This document shows, one piece after another, positions 17,352-25,595 of a DNA stretch of 64,000 nucleotides (position 1 is its first letter; the number at the start of each line of letters is the position of its first letter). Under the pieces are notes generated by a model. The model was not told where the DNA came from, did not search any database, and saw only the letters and a list, made by a program, of their open reading frames with translations. The position numbers were made by a program, and so were the translations under genes. The stretch comes from Caldalkalibacillus mannanilyticus JCM 10596 (GTDB lineage Bacteria; Bacillota; Bacilli; Caldalkalibacillales; JCM-10596). Location of the stretch: NCBI RefSeq assembly GCF_000615945.1, contig NZ_BAMO01000014.1, forward strand, positions 24,553-88,552. The letters run 5' to 3'.

Positions 17352-18196
17352 GACCTCCCCTCTGGAATATCATTGACCTTCATTGCTTTATAGAACAAGG
17401 CAATAAGAAGGAGCGATAGTCCCATCAACATAATGGAAGAGGCTGAGCCAAATGGCCAATCTCTAGCGGAAAGAAATTGATTTTGAATCAAATTCCCAAG
17501 TAAGACATTTTTCGCTCCACCCAATACATCAGGCACAACAAACATGCCAAAGGAGGAAACGAATACAAGAACACATCCATTAAGGATTCCTGGCTTCGTC
17601 AGTGGCAGCGTAATATTCCAAAAGGCTTTTCCTTCCGAAGCTCCAAGATCGGCTGCTGCATCTAAATGCTGCTGCTCTACTCGTTCAAAAGCAACATATA
17701 AAGGTAAAACCATAAAAGGAAGAAGGGTATAGACCATTCCTAGTAAAACAGCTCCCTGATGATAGAGCAGGTTCAGTGGAGTATCAATCCACCCAATAGA
17801 TAATAGAAAGGTGTTGACGATCCCCTGAGAGCGTAAAATGATGATCCAAGCATAGGAACGAATCAAGAAGTTAATCCAAAACGGGAGCATCACTAAAATC
17901 AGCCAGATTGTTTTCTTCCCTTTTGGTAGACCTGAGATGTAATAAGAGAGAGGATAGGCTACGATTAGGGTAATCACAGTGGTCAGAATCGAGATGCTCA
18001 ATGTTTCTAGAACAATGGAGAGATATAATGGTTCAAAGAAACGAATATAATTTTTTAGAGTAAATTCATAGACGATTTGTCCGTGAGCTCCTCTGGAGAG
18101 GAACGAAAACAGAACGATCACCATCATAGGAAGAAAGGCAAAGATAATCAACCATAATAGTGCGGGAGAAGCAAGTAATTTTCCCTTTTGTTTCAA
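17348..18196 (-). CDS. potB: Polyamine ABC transporter permease PotB
   Basis: This 282-residue permease has six predicted membrane helices and the EAA motif DAAADLGASEGKAFWNITL. It pairs with PotC in the importer. It starts at TTG 18196, which overlaps the potA stop as TTGA, with GAGGTGAG about 8 nt upstream, so coupled translation is expected. Confidence 0.9.
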   Translation of the reverse strand: MKQKGKLLASPALLWLIIFAFLPMMVIVLFSFLSRGAHGQIVYEFTLKNYIRFFEPLYLSIVLETLSISILTTVITLIVAYPLSYYISGLPKGKKTIWLILVMLPFWINFLIRSYAWIIILRSQGIVNTFLLSIGWIDTPLNLLYHQGAVLLGMVYTLLPFMVLPLYVAFERVEQQHLDAAADLGASEGKAFWNITLPLTKPGILNGCVLVFVSSFGMFVVPDVLGGAKNVLLGNLIQNQFLSARDWPFGSASSIMLMGLSLLLIALFYKAMKVNDIPEGRS

Positions 18197-19179
18197 TGCA
18201 GTCTCACCTCATCCTTGGGCTCCCATGTCAAAATCACTTGATCTCCGGTCTTTAGGTTTTGATGGGGATGTTGAATACTGCTATAAGCAATAATAGGCTT
18301 CTCTTGGGCAGAAAAATCAACAAACAGCTTGAGCTGGTTGCCTGTAAAGATAATATCTTGCAGCTTCCCTTCTTTTTTAGGGGAAGCCGGTACAGCTCCA
18401 TTGGTTACAATCCTGATATGTTCTGGGCGCACAGAAAAAATCTCGCTTCCTCTTTTGAGGATGTTGTTTTCTCCAATAAAGTGAGCGACAAATAAACTAT
18501 TAGGTTGAAGATAAACTTCCTGCGGCGTTCCTATCTGTTCAATTCTTCCTTGATTAAGAATCACAATTCGGTCAGACATCGTCATCGCTTCTTCCTGATC
18601 ATGGGTGACGTAGACAAACGTGATGCCCAGCCTTTTTTGCAGATTCTTCAGCTCTATCTGCAAATTTTTTCTTAACTGGTTATCTAAAGCAGTAAGAGGC
18701 TCATCAAGGAGGAGGACCTTAGGTTCGTTAATGATGGCTCTAGCTATCGCTACGCGCTGCTGTTGTCCCCCAGAGAGCTGCTTAGGAAACCTTTTGCGAA
18801 ATTCTGATAACTCCGTATAGTCCAGAATTTCCTCAAGACGTTTCATTTGTTCCTTTTTAGAAATTTTCTTCATGCGCAATCCAAATAAAATGTTATCTTC
18901 CACATTCATATGGGGAAAGAGAGCATACTGCTGAAACACCATGTTCATATCCCTTTTGTAGGGAGGAAATGATGTGATTGGTTTATTAGCTAGGAGAATA
19001 TCTCCTTGTGAAGGCTGCTCAAATCCAGCAATCATTCTTAATAAAGTAGTTTTTCCACAACCGCTGGGACCTAATAGGGTGATAAACTCCCCTTCTTCTA
19101 TGGAAAGAGTGAGGGGATGAATCACCGTTTGTTCGTCATATTCTTTTGTTATATCTTTTAATTGTATAATTGGTGTCAT
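18193..19179 (-). CDS. potA: Polyamine ABC transporter ATP-binding protein PotA
   Basis: This 328-residue ATPase has Walker A GPSGCGKTT near residue 37, the Q-loop QQYALFPHM, signature LSGGQQQRVAIARAI, Walker B VLLLDEPLTALD and H-loop THDQEEA. The C-terminal TOBE region (SVRPEHIRIV) is shorter than in enteric PotA. As first gene of the operon it follows a near-consensus promoter. It powers polyamine uptake through PotBC. Confidence 0.9.
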   Translation of the reverse strand: MTPIIQLKDITKEYDEQTVIHPLTLSIEEGEFITLLGPSGCGKTTLLRMIAGFEQPSQGDILLANKPITSFPPYKRDMNMVFQQYALFPHMNVEDNILFGLRMKKISKKEQMKRLEEILDYTELSEFRKRFPKQLSGGQQQRVAIARAIINEPKVLLLDEPLTALDNQLRKNLQIELKNLQKRLGITFVYVTHDQEEAMTMSDRIVILNQGRIEQIGTPQEVYLQPNSLFVAHFIGENNILKRGSEIFSVRPEHIRIVTNGAVPASPKKEGKLQDIIFTGNQLKLFVDFSAQEKPIIAYSSIQHPHQNLKTGDQVILTWEPKDEVRLH

Positions 19180-19259
19180 TCGCTTTTCCCTTACTTCTGT
19201 TCATAATTTTTAGTGGTTCGTAAGACCAAACTTTTCAAACCAAAAATGTTTCTAGGGAT

Positions 19260-19288
19260 ACTATACTTGTTAGCGCCCCCTTTGTAAA
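19260..19288 (-). promoter_or_regulatory. Sigma-A promoter of potABCD
   Basis: On the minus strand TTTACA (19288-19283), a 17-bp spacer and TATAGT (19265-19260) match the consensus at 5 of 6 positions each, about 80 bp before potA. Confidence 0.75.
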
Positions 19289-19295
19289 CATTATA

Positions 19296-20234
19296 TTATA
19301 CTAAATCTTGAGGAAAAGGTTCTAAGAGAGTTTGTTCTGCTAAATTCGCTTGGTTATAGCGAGTAATATAGGAGCGTAAAAGTGTGAGAGGAGTATGAAG
19401 AGGAACGATCCCCTGACGGTATTTTTCCCAGCATAGTAGAACCGCATCTTTCTCTTGTCTGTTTAACTCCTGTAAGTTTTTATCTATCAGATCCGTTATG
19501 GTTTGAATGAGATTGGAGAAGGAAGGGAGCTTCTGTAGGGAAAGAAACAACCATTTTTCAACTAATAAAATGAGCTGATCAAAAGAAGTATTTTGTGATG
19601 AAGCAAGGATTTGCTGCATCTCTTCTGTCTTGTTTCGATCATAGATTTGGAGCAGGTATATATTGTTTTTTAGGAATTGATTCAGCTGCTTCAGATCTTG
19701 TGTATGTTTTACCAGACGAAAAGAAGCTAGTAGATATAGTTTCGTTAAGAAATGATCTCGAATATGCTGTTGTTTGAGTCGTTGCTCATCTTCGACAGCG
19801 ACATAAGGAAAAGAGCTAAGGACGGCTTGGGCATACAAACCATTCCCATAGCCAATAGGGGTTTGTTCATTTTGTTCTGAATATAATTTTACATCACCAA
19901 TCCCACAGGAAGGTGAACGGCTTTTTAGAATAAAACCGTCTACTTCCATGAGAGAGTTCAGGTGCTTGAAAGCGAATTGATTCATCTCTTCTGTAAGATC
20001 TCGTCCAGTAGAAGGCTGAATTAACGTATATTGTTCCTTCATTTGTAAAACGCGTATAGGGTCTCTTGGAATACCAAGGCCAATTTCATACTCAGGGCAT
20101 ATAGGGATGAAATGAACGTGTTTTTGTAAGTTGCGAACAAAATCATCGTGAATCATTTGACCGTTATATCGACAAGCATCAAATTCTAAGCATTTGCTGA
20201 CGACAATGATCGGGGTAACAAATTTGGGCATCAC
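19296..20234 (-). CDS. DUF523 and DUF1722 domain protein (YbgA-like)
   Basis: This 312-residue cytoplasmic protein has an N-terminal DUF523 domain (residues about 8-145: VVSKCLEFDACRYNGQ, FIPICPEYEIGLGIPRDPI, LKSRSPSCGIGDVKLY) and a C-terminal DUF1722/YbgA helical domain. The DUF523 cysteines (C15, C20 and those in PICPE and SPSCG) are conserved in the family and could bind a metal or cluster. No biochemical role is established to my knowledge. GTG 20234 lies 7 nt after GGAG. It stands alone, in the same direction as potABCD but upstream of its promoter. Confidence 0.8.
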   Translation of the reverse strand: MMPKFVTPIIVVSKCLEFDACRYNGQMIHDDFVRNLQKHVHFIPICPEYEIGLGIPRDPIRVLQMKEQYTLIQPSTGRDLTEEMNQFAFKHLNSLMEVDGFILKSRSPSCGIGDVKLYSEQNEQTPIGYGNGLYAQAVLSSFPYVAVEDEQRLKQQHIRDHFLTKLYLLASFRLVKHTQDLKQLNQFLKNNIYLLQIYDRNKTEEMQQILASSQNTSFDQLILLVEKWLFLSLQKLPSFSNLIQTITDLIDKNLQELNRQEKDAVLLCWEKYRQGIVPLHTPLTLLRSYITRYNQANLAEQTLLEPFPQDLV

Positions 20235-20340
20235 ATTAAGGCTCCTTTTTCATGAAAGCATAGAAGGTACAAAACTAAGCTATTCTTATTTTATCCAATA
20301 TGATGCCCCTATTTCAAATCTTTCCATGTGGGAGAGGTTC

Positions 20341-21694
20341 TTAAAATCCTCTGTTTTTTCGTAAACGTTTTTGAAAATAAACAAGAAGCACAAGAGAAGC
20401 ACATCCTAATAAAAGAGGGATAGGGATGGCGAGGTAGGGATAGGGAGCACCTTCAAGCTTTAAGGTATCTGCTCTGTATTCCAACCGTTTTGCTGCGTAT
20501 TCTGCTGTAAGCACATCGGTTTGCTGTGCCAAATCTTCTAAAGGAGCTTCTAAAACATAACGATCCGGCTCATGTGCATGTACATAGCTAAATTCAACAG
20601 AAGGATACTCGTTTTTCCAGAGTGAGATTGTTTCGTTAGTTAGCACATTTGCTTTTGTTCCAGAAAGCAGCATTCGCTCAATAGGCGGTGCATTCTCCAG
20701 TGTGTACCGAGGAAGCAATGTAAGACCGTTCTTGGTTTGGATGGGCGAAAGCTTCTCGGCAATGGTTAAGGTTTCCATCGTTCCTGATGCAGAATACGTA
20801 TCGAAGATGGTGGCTAGAGCGAACTCATCCATCTGATTGTAGAGCAAGACGCCAACCTTTTGCTTGTTCCATCTATAGGCATTGTTAAGGAGATAGATGG
20901 TATCCTTCCACTGGAGCTTGAAAGGTTCCATGGAGGGATCTGTAACATAGTGCTGGTTAGGATAGTTGATGGATTGGGCTGTATGTTGTGCTATTTCTTC
21001 ACCGGCTAATTGAGAAATAACATAGAGTGTCGCATCAACTCCAGAAGATAATCCGGCGGAAGAAACGATGGAGCTTCAACAACATAACGTTGATCACGGA
21101 CCCAATGAACCTCGGGATATTTCTTCTCGAAGAGGATGACATCTCCCCAGTGTGAAGTGGCTTTCTTGTCATACAGTAGTCCTGTTTCTGCTAAGTTACC
21201 TGCACCTGCACAAATAGACAGGAGGATTGTCTGATCGCTTGAATGTTTCTGAATATAGTCAGAGATGGCTTGGTAATTTTCATGCTCCATGTTGAAAATA
21301 GCAGGAATGACAATCACTTCAGAACTACTTGCTAGAAGGGTATCCAACTCAGCAAATGTAAAGTGAGGCATCAGGTCTAATCCACCTGTTAACGTGGCAG
21401 CCCTCTTTTCTGGGGCTACTGCAAACACATTAAATTTCTGAGTGGAAGCAAATAATTCATAGGGAGCAAGAAAATCAATCACTTCTGTGGGCACATCATT
21501 TCCTACTAATATAGCCACAGTTGGCTTAGCGGGATCATAATGTGGGGGGCAATTTGATCAATAAGAGTATAGGTTGGCTGCCCTTGAGAGGACATGGCTA
21601 GATTCATTGATGAAATGATGCCAATAACACCTGCAAGGATCGGAAGAAAGAAAAAGGCAACGATATATATCAAACTACGAAACAATGATTTCAA
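20341..21694 (-). CDS. Membrane-anchored tandem DJ-1/PfpI-like protein (two frameshifts here)
   Basis: Three overlapping frames form one protein of about 450 residues. It has an N-terminal membrane helix (YIVAFFFLPILAGVIGII) and a DJ-1/PfpI domain beginning TVAILVGNDVP, with the nucleophile elbow LLSICAGAGNLAETGLL. A second DJ-1-like domain (VGVLLYNQMDEFALATIFD) lacks the cysteine, and a C-terminal membrane helix (LAIPIPLLLGCASLVLLVYF) ends in basic residues. The frame breaks at the G6 run 21544-21549 (one C short on the minus strand) and near 21066; one base restores each. I choose TTG 21694, six nt after GGAGGAG, over the ATG at 21709, which sits inside that site. Related proteins resemble the sensor part of GlxA/FtrA regulators, but no DNA-binding domain is present. 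Confidence 0.7.
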
Positions 21695-21810
21695 GAAAAT
21701 CTCCTCCATTTGAAATGTACTTTATTTTGAGTCTACTTTTTTTTCTGCTATGGATCATGTATCGAAGGTTGGTTTTTCCCCTATGTCTTTAGACGTAATG
21801 CAAGCACTAA

Positions 21811-21840
21811 AAAAGGTGACTTTTTGGGTCACCTTCTTTT
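21811..21840 (-). terminator. Terminator after the small gene at 21869
   Basis: AAGGTGAC pairs with GTCACCTT around a T-rich loop, with A- and T-tracts on both sides, so it can work on both strands. Confidence 0.75.
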
Positions 21841-21868
21841 CTATAAAAATATTGATGAAAAGTAGAAG

Positions 21869-22072
21869 TTATGTATCTAAGCGGCGTAATATTTCTTGTT
21901 GAAGGGCAACATATTTTTTAGCTAATTCTGGCGAAAGGGTAATGGCCGTTTTTTGCTTAGATTTTAAAACATCCATCAATACATCATGATATGTTTGCAG
22001 CAAATCATGCCCTTTCCAATCCACGTATTGTTGTCTTAGCCCTTCAACCTCTTTTTGAATCGTTTGTTCCAT
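21869..22072 (-). CDS. Small soluble protein of unknown function
   Basis: This 67-residue protein is charged and probably all-helical (EQTIQKEVEGLRQQYVDW, ELAKKYVALQQEILRRL). It has a perfect AAGGAGGT site 7 nt before ATG 22072 and its own terminator, so it is very likely expressed. It does not show the SxxxLD motif of Spo0E phosphatases. I recognise no family. It is divergent from pyrD. Confidence 0.6.
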   Translation of the reverse strand: MEQTIQKEVEGLRQQYVDWKGHDLLQTYHDVLMDVLKSKQKTAITLSPELAKKYVALQQEILRRLDT

Positions 22073-22155
22073 TGTGAAACCTCCTATAAATCATCTCTGT
22101 TTTTCTATGACCATTCATGTATATGTCGATGTTGTTAAAAATAGACCCCCTTTTG

Positions 22156-22184
22156 TTGTTTTGTGATCTACTGCACTATATAAT
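22156..22184 (+). promoter_or_regulatory. Sigma-A promoter of pyrD
   Basis: TTGTTT (22156-22161) and a perfect TATAAT (22179-22184) are 17 bp apart, 62 bp before the chosen pyrD start. It also shows that the upstream open frame from 22117 is not coding. Confidence 0.75.
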
Positions 22185-22245
22185 GCCGAATAAGTATGCT
22201 AAGATAAAAACTAAAAAATGTGATACGAGTAGAGGAGTGGATCCA

Positions 22246-23343
22246 GTGCTGTATACTAAAATCGTAAAGCCCTACATGTTTAGAAAAGATCCTGAAGAGG
22301 CTCATCATCTGACAATCGGTTTGATGAAGCAGTTAGGGCGAAATCCAGTAGGACGAGCTATCTTGCATAATTTATATGGAGTACCTGAACATCCACCATT
22401 AGTTCAAGATTTATGGGGGGTTACGTTTCCAAATCCAGTTGGTCTGGCTGCTGGATTAGATAAAAATGGAGAAGCCATTCCTGGCTTATCTCAAATCGGG
22501 TTTGGCTATATCGAGATTGGTACATTAACTCCAAAGCCGCAGGAAGGCAACGAGCTTCCTCGCTTATTTCGACTTATTCCTGATCAAGCTCTGATTAACC
22601 GGATGGGATTTAATAACAAGGGAGTTGAAAAAGCAGCCGAAGAGCTCTCTCAGGTGAAGGTGAAGCCAATTCCTATAGGAGTTAATATAGGAAAGAACAA
22701 ACTGACACCTAATGAACAGGCTGTGGAGGATTATCAAGCCTGTATTCGGGGCTTGTATCCATATGGAGATTATTTTGTGATTAATATAAGCTCTCCTAAT
22801 ACTCCTGGTCTGCGTAACCTACAGCATGGGGAAGAGCTAAAACAATTAATTACTGGAGTATTAGATGAAGTCAATGTGCAGGTCAAAGAGAAGAAGGTAA
22901 GCAAAAAACCTGTACTAGTGAAGCTAGCACCAGATCTGACACAGGAAGAATTGAAACAAATGGTGGAAAGCATTCTTGAAACAGAGATAGCCGGAATTAT
23001 AGCAACCAATACGACTCTAAGCAGATCAGGGCTCCTTGATGTGAAGCGTGATGAAGCTGGCGGATTGAGTGGGCGACCTCTCACTCAGCGTTCAACAGAG
23101 GTAATAGCAGAAATTTACCGCTTAACTAAAGGGAAGCTTCCGATCATTGGAGTTGGAGGGATTTTTACTGGAGAGGATGCCTATGAAAAAATCTGTGCAG
23201 GAGCATCACTGGTTCAGATCTACTCTGGTTTAATCTATAAAGGACCTGAGGTGTTGAAGGAGATAAATCGTGACTTGTTAAAATGTTTAGAGGCAGATGG
23301 TCACACTCATATTCAAACTGCCATAGGTTCAAAAGTGAAATAG
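22246..23343 (+). CDS. pyrD: Dihydroorotate dehydrogenase (quinone), class 2
   Basis: This roughly 365-residue flavoprotein oxidises dihydroorotate to orotate with a quinone acceptor (pyrimidine synthesis). Class 2 features include the membrane-associating N-terminus (MLYTKIVKPYMFRKDPEEAHH), NPVGLAAGLDKNGEAI, RMGFNNKG, the catalytic-serine loop NISSPNTPGLRNLQ, LVKLAPDLT and GGIFTGEDAYEKICAGA. I place the start at GTG 22246, 8 nt after GAGGAG and downstream of the promoter. It stands apart from a pyr operon, which is usual for class 2 enzymes but less common in Bacillus, where class 1B pyrD is in the operon. Confidence 0.9.
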   Translation: MLYTKIVKPYMFRKDPEEAHHLTIGLMKQLGRNPVGRAILHNLYGVPEHPPLVQDLWGVTFPNPVGLAAGLDKNGEAIPGLSQIGFGYIEIGTLTPKPQEGNELPRLFRLIPDQALINRMGFNNKGVEKAAEELSQVKVKPIPIGVNIGKNKLTPNEQAVEDYQACIRGLYPYGDYFVINISSPNTPGLRNLQHGEELKQLITGVLDEVNVQVKEKKVSKKPVLVKLAPDLTQEELKQMVESILETEIAGIIATNTTLSRSGLLDVKRDEAGGLSGRPLTQRSTEVIAEIYRLTKGKLPIIGVGGIFTGEDAYEKICAGASLVQIYSGLIYKGPEVLKEINRDLLKCLEADGHTHIQTAIGSKVK

Positions 23344-23383
23344 TTGGATGAAAAAGAAACGATTCTTACTGCCTAAACAGTAT

Positions 23384-23432
23384 CCTATAGAGTAGACATT
23401 AAAAAAAGTCTACTTATAGGGTACTTTTTTTT
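23384..23432 (+). terminator. Terminator after pyrD
   Basis: CCTATAgaGTAGAC pairs with GTCTACttATAGG around an A-rich loop, followed by T8. Confidence 0.8.
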
Positions 23433-23434
23433 CA

Positions 23435-23478
23435 TTGACAATATATTTTGAATCAGTGCATTATTTAAGTAATACACT
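23435..23478 (+). promoter_or_regulatory. Promoter and YtrA-type operator of the GntR/ABC operon
   Basis: A consensus -35 TTGACA (23435-23440) is followed by CATTAT (23459-23464). Overlapping that -10 is the inverted repeat AGTGCATTA (23455-23463) and TAATACACT (23470-23478), which closely fits the AGTGTA...TACACT operator I recall for YtrA-family repressors. Binding there would block the promoter, giving autoregulation. Confidence 0.7.
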
Positions 23479-23514
23479 AAAACATTAATGCTTAGATCGT
23501 AGAGGAGGAACAGG

Positions 23515-23901
23515 ATGTCAGTGTTTAATAATGCCCAACCCATCTATATGCAAATTATTGAACAATTTTATTATCAGATCTGTAGTAGTGAGATATTACC
23601 TGGAGAAAAGCTACCCTCAGTTCGTGAAACGGCGGTTCAATTTGGAGTGAACCCTAATACGGTTCAACGAGCTTATATGGAAATGGAGAGAAATGGGGTT
23701 ATAGAAGCGAAAAGAGGGCAAGGGTCTTTTGTGACTGAAGACCTTACCTTGTTGAGGCAGCTGCGAGCCAATATGGCAGAGGAGCGGATGAATCAATTCG
23801 TGAACAATATGTATGAGTTGGGTTTTTCAGCAGAGGAAGTACTAAAACAGGTGACAGCCATATTGAACAATAGGAGCGGGGAGGATAGCTGGAATGAATG
23901 A
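23515..23901 (+). CDS. GntR-family repressor, YtrA subfamily
   Basis: This 128-residue regulator has a winged-helix domain at about 8-75 (PIYMQIIEQFYYQICSSEI, GEKLPSVRETAVQFGVNPN, GVIEAKRGQGSFV) and only a short helical C-terminal dimerisation segment, the hallmark of the YtrA subfamily. In B. subtilis YtrA represses its own ABC transporter operon, which is switched on by wall antibiotics. Here it also leads an ABC operon, and its stop overlaps the ATPase start. ATG is preceded by GGAGGAAC. Confidence 0.85.
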   Translation: MSVFNNAQPIYMQIIEQFYYQICSSEILPGEKLPSVRETAVQFGVNPNTVQRAYMEMERNGVIEAKRGQGSFVTEDLTLLRQLRANMAEERMNQFVNNMYELGFSAEEVLKQVTAILNNRSGEDSWNE

Positions 23902-24598
23902 GCATATTATCCAAATCCAAAATGTATCGAAAAAATATGGATTTAAAGAAGCACTGCTCCCCTTCGATTTAATGGTTCCCAAGGGGGGCATTGTTGGGCT
24001 CATAGGACCGAATGGAAGCGGAAAATCGACTTTACTAAAGATGATTGCTGGCTTAGTGCACCCAAGCACAGGCGAAATTATAGTAGATGGAACGCGTGTG
24101 AGAGATCGCTTAATTAATAGAAAAGTCGTTTATCTCTCAGAGGTTGATCATCTTTATCCCTTCTATAACGTAAAAGAAACGTTAGAATTTGCAAACATCG
24201 TCTTTCCAGATTTTGATGTGAAGAAAGCATTAGAAATCCAAAAGATGTTAAACCTTGACTCGTATACAAAGGTAAAGAGTTTATCCAAAGGAAACAAGGC
24301 ACGCCTTAAGATCATTCTAGCCATGGCTAGGAAGGTGCCTGTCGTTCTGCTGGATGAACCTCTCTCTGGTTTAGATCCTCTAGTACGTGAGGACATCATT
24401 AAATTGATCGCTTCGTATGGCGGAACGACTGAGCAAACCATGATTATTTCCACGCACGAGGTGAGTGAGATTGAACCGATGCTAGATTATGTCATTCTGT
24501 TGAAATATAGCAAAATGGCTTACTTTGATAAGGTTGAAACATTACGAGAAGAGTATGGACAGAGTGTGCTCGATAAGCTTAAGGAGGTACTAGCATGA
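23894..24598 (+). CDS. ABC transporter ATP-binding protein (YtrB-like)
   Basis: This 234-residue ATPase has Walker A GPNGSGKST near residue 40, Walker B VVLLDEPLSGLD and switch STHEVSE. The signature loop is the degenerate LSKGNKARL seen in YtrB-type systems rather than LSGGQ. It starts 8 bp inside the repressor gene and overlaps the permease by ATGA, so all are one operon. The likely role is export or stress response at the membrane; the substrate is unknown. Confidence 0.85.
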   Translation: MNEHIIQIQNVSKKYGFKEALLPFDLMVPKGGIVGLIGPNGSGKSTLLKMIAGLVHPSTGEIIVDGTRVRDRLINRKVVYLSEVDHLYPFYNVKETLEFANIVFPDFDVKKALEIQKMLNLDSYTKVKSLSKGNKARLKIILAMARKVPVVLLDEPLSGLDPLVREDIIKLIASYGGTTEQTMIISTHEVSEIEPMLDYVILLKYSKMAYFDKVETLREEYGQSVLDKLKEVLA

Positions 24599-25359
24599 GA
24601 GCATGGTGGGGTTTAGTCGTGAAGGAGCTAAGAGATAATAGTAGCTTCACATGGATTGGAGTAGGATTTTTACTTCTTTATATCGTGGTTGGAATTATGC
24701 TAGCTCCGAAGGGAGGAGTATTATTTGTCGGTAGTGTGCTTATTTTTCTATTGCATCTTCTACTCATGGCAATGATCGTTATGATCTCGTTTTTAAAGGA
24801 GTGGAGAACGGGAAGTTCGCACTTTTGGTTAACGATTCCTATGAGAGGATTTTCTTTACTTACATCTAAATTCGTCGCTAGCTTTCTGCAAATTCTGCTG
24901 ACGATGGCAATATCCCTAGTCGTCATGATCCTTATGTATCAGTTAGATGTACTCGCTAGCTATACTAGCATCGACCAATTCCATCAGGTGTTTCATACCA
25001 ACTTTATGGAGCTGGTGCGTGAGTTTGGTTGGATTGTCCTTCTAGCGATTTTATTGACGACAATTTATCTGGCAAGTCTTTTCTTATTTGTAGCGGTGTG
25101 CTCCAAAGCAATGAGGAGAGGAGGATGGATCGTAGGGATTTTGGTATTGTTTTTTAAGTTCTATCTTCTAACTCTTTTTTCAGGTACGGCGGCTTATGCA
25201 ACGCTTGCTCAGTGGGGACCTATCTTGAGTGAACAGCAAATTCAAGATTTATCTGATAAGTTTCACATAGAGCTTTCTAATCTGGAACAGAACAACTCGA
25301 TTGATACTGGAGAAGGAGAGTGGAGTGTTGATTCAGGGGCGATGAGCCAGTTCTTTTAA
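24595..25359 (+). CDS. ABC transporter permease of the GntR operon
   Basis: This 254-residue protein has about six hydrophobic helices (WIGVGFLLLYIVVGIML, VLFVGSVLIFLLHLLL, LTMAISLVVMILMYQL, WIVLLAILLTTIYLASL, IVGILVLFFKFYLLTLF) and a polar C-terminal tail. ABC-2-type permeases of this layout pair with the preceding ATPase. The RTGSSHFWLTIPM stretch after the third helix resembles the coupling segment of related transporters. Confidence 0.75.
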   Translation: MRAWWGLVVKELRDNSSFTWIGVGFLLLYIVVGIMLAPKGGVLFVGSVLIFLLHLLLMAMIVMISFLKEWRTGSSHFWLTIPMRGFSLLTSKFVASFLQILLTMAISLVVMILMYQLDVLASYTSIDQFHQVFHTNFMELVREFGWIVLLAILLTTIYLASLFLFVAVCSKAMRRGGWIVGILVLFFKFYLLTLFSGTAAYATLAQWGPILSEQQIQDLSDKFHIELSNLEQNNSIDTGEGEWSVDSGAMSQFF

Positions 25360-25370
25360 GAGGTGGAGCA

Positions 25371-25466
25371 ATGATGTTTTGGGGCGAGTGGATATGGAAC
25401 TTTAGCTTAATCATTTTGATCCTTTATGCCTCAGGAGTCTTGTTGGATCGCCGTGTGGGAGTATGA
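25371..25466 (+). CDS. 31-residue membrane peptide at the end of the ABC operon
   Basis: ATG 25371 follows AAGAGGTGGAG at good spacing, 11 bp after the permease stop, and opens MMFWGEWIWNFSLIILIL, a Trp-rich single membrane helix, ending in DRRVGV. The size, ribosome site and position suggest a real small membrane subunit or regulator of the transporter. It is too short for family assignment. Confidence 0.55.
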   Translation: MMFWGEWIWNFSLIILILYASGVLLDRRVGV

Positions 25467-25515
25467 TAGCGATGCTCCTCTCTTGCTTTTAATCGTAATT
25501 ATTATGAATTACTAT

Positions 25516-25572
25516 TTGACTAATGAATAATAATCATTTAAAATCATTTACAAATAGTAATAATTATTATTT
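25516..25572 (+). promoter_or_regulatory. Zur-box promoter of cobW-rpmG
   Basis: TTGACT (25516-25521), 17 bp, TAAAAT (25539-25544) form a sigma-A promoter. Eight bases downstream, at about the transcription start, lies a 21-bp inverted repeat (25552-25572, AAATAGTAATAATTATTATTT minus one end base; arms AAATAgTAAT and ATTATTATTT). It agrees with the Bacillus Zur box AAATCGTAAT-N-ATTACGATTT at 17 of 20 scored positions. Zinc-loaded Zur would repress here. Confidence 0.75.
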
Positions 25573-25595
25573 AAATAAGGCAAGAGGTGGATATA

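Noticed and set aside
22117..22245. Regulatory RNA in the pyrD leader
   Set aside because: A plain sigma-A promoter and a 60-nt leader with a ribosome site explain the region.
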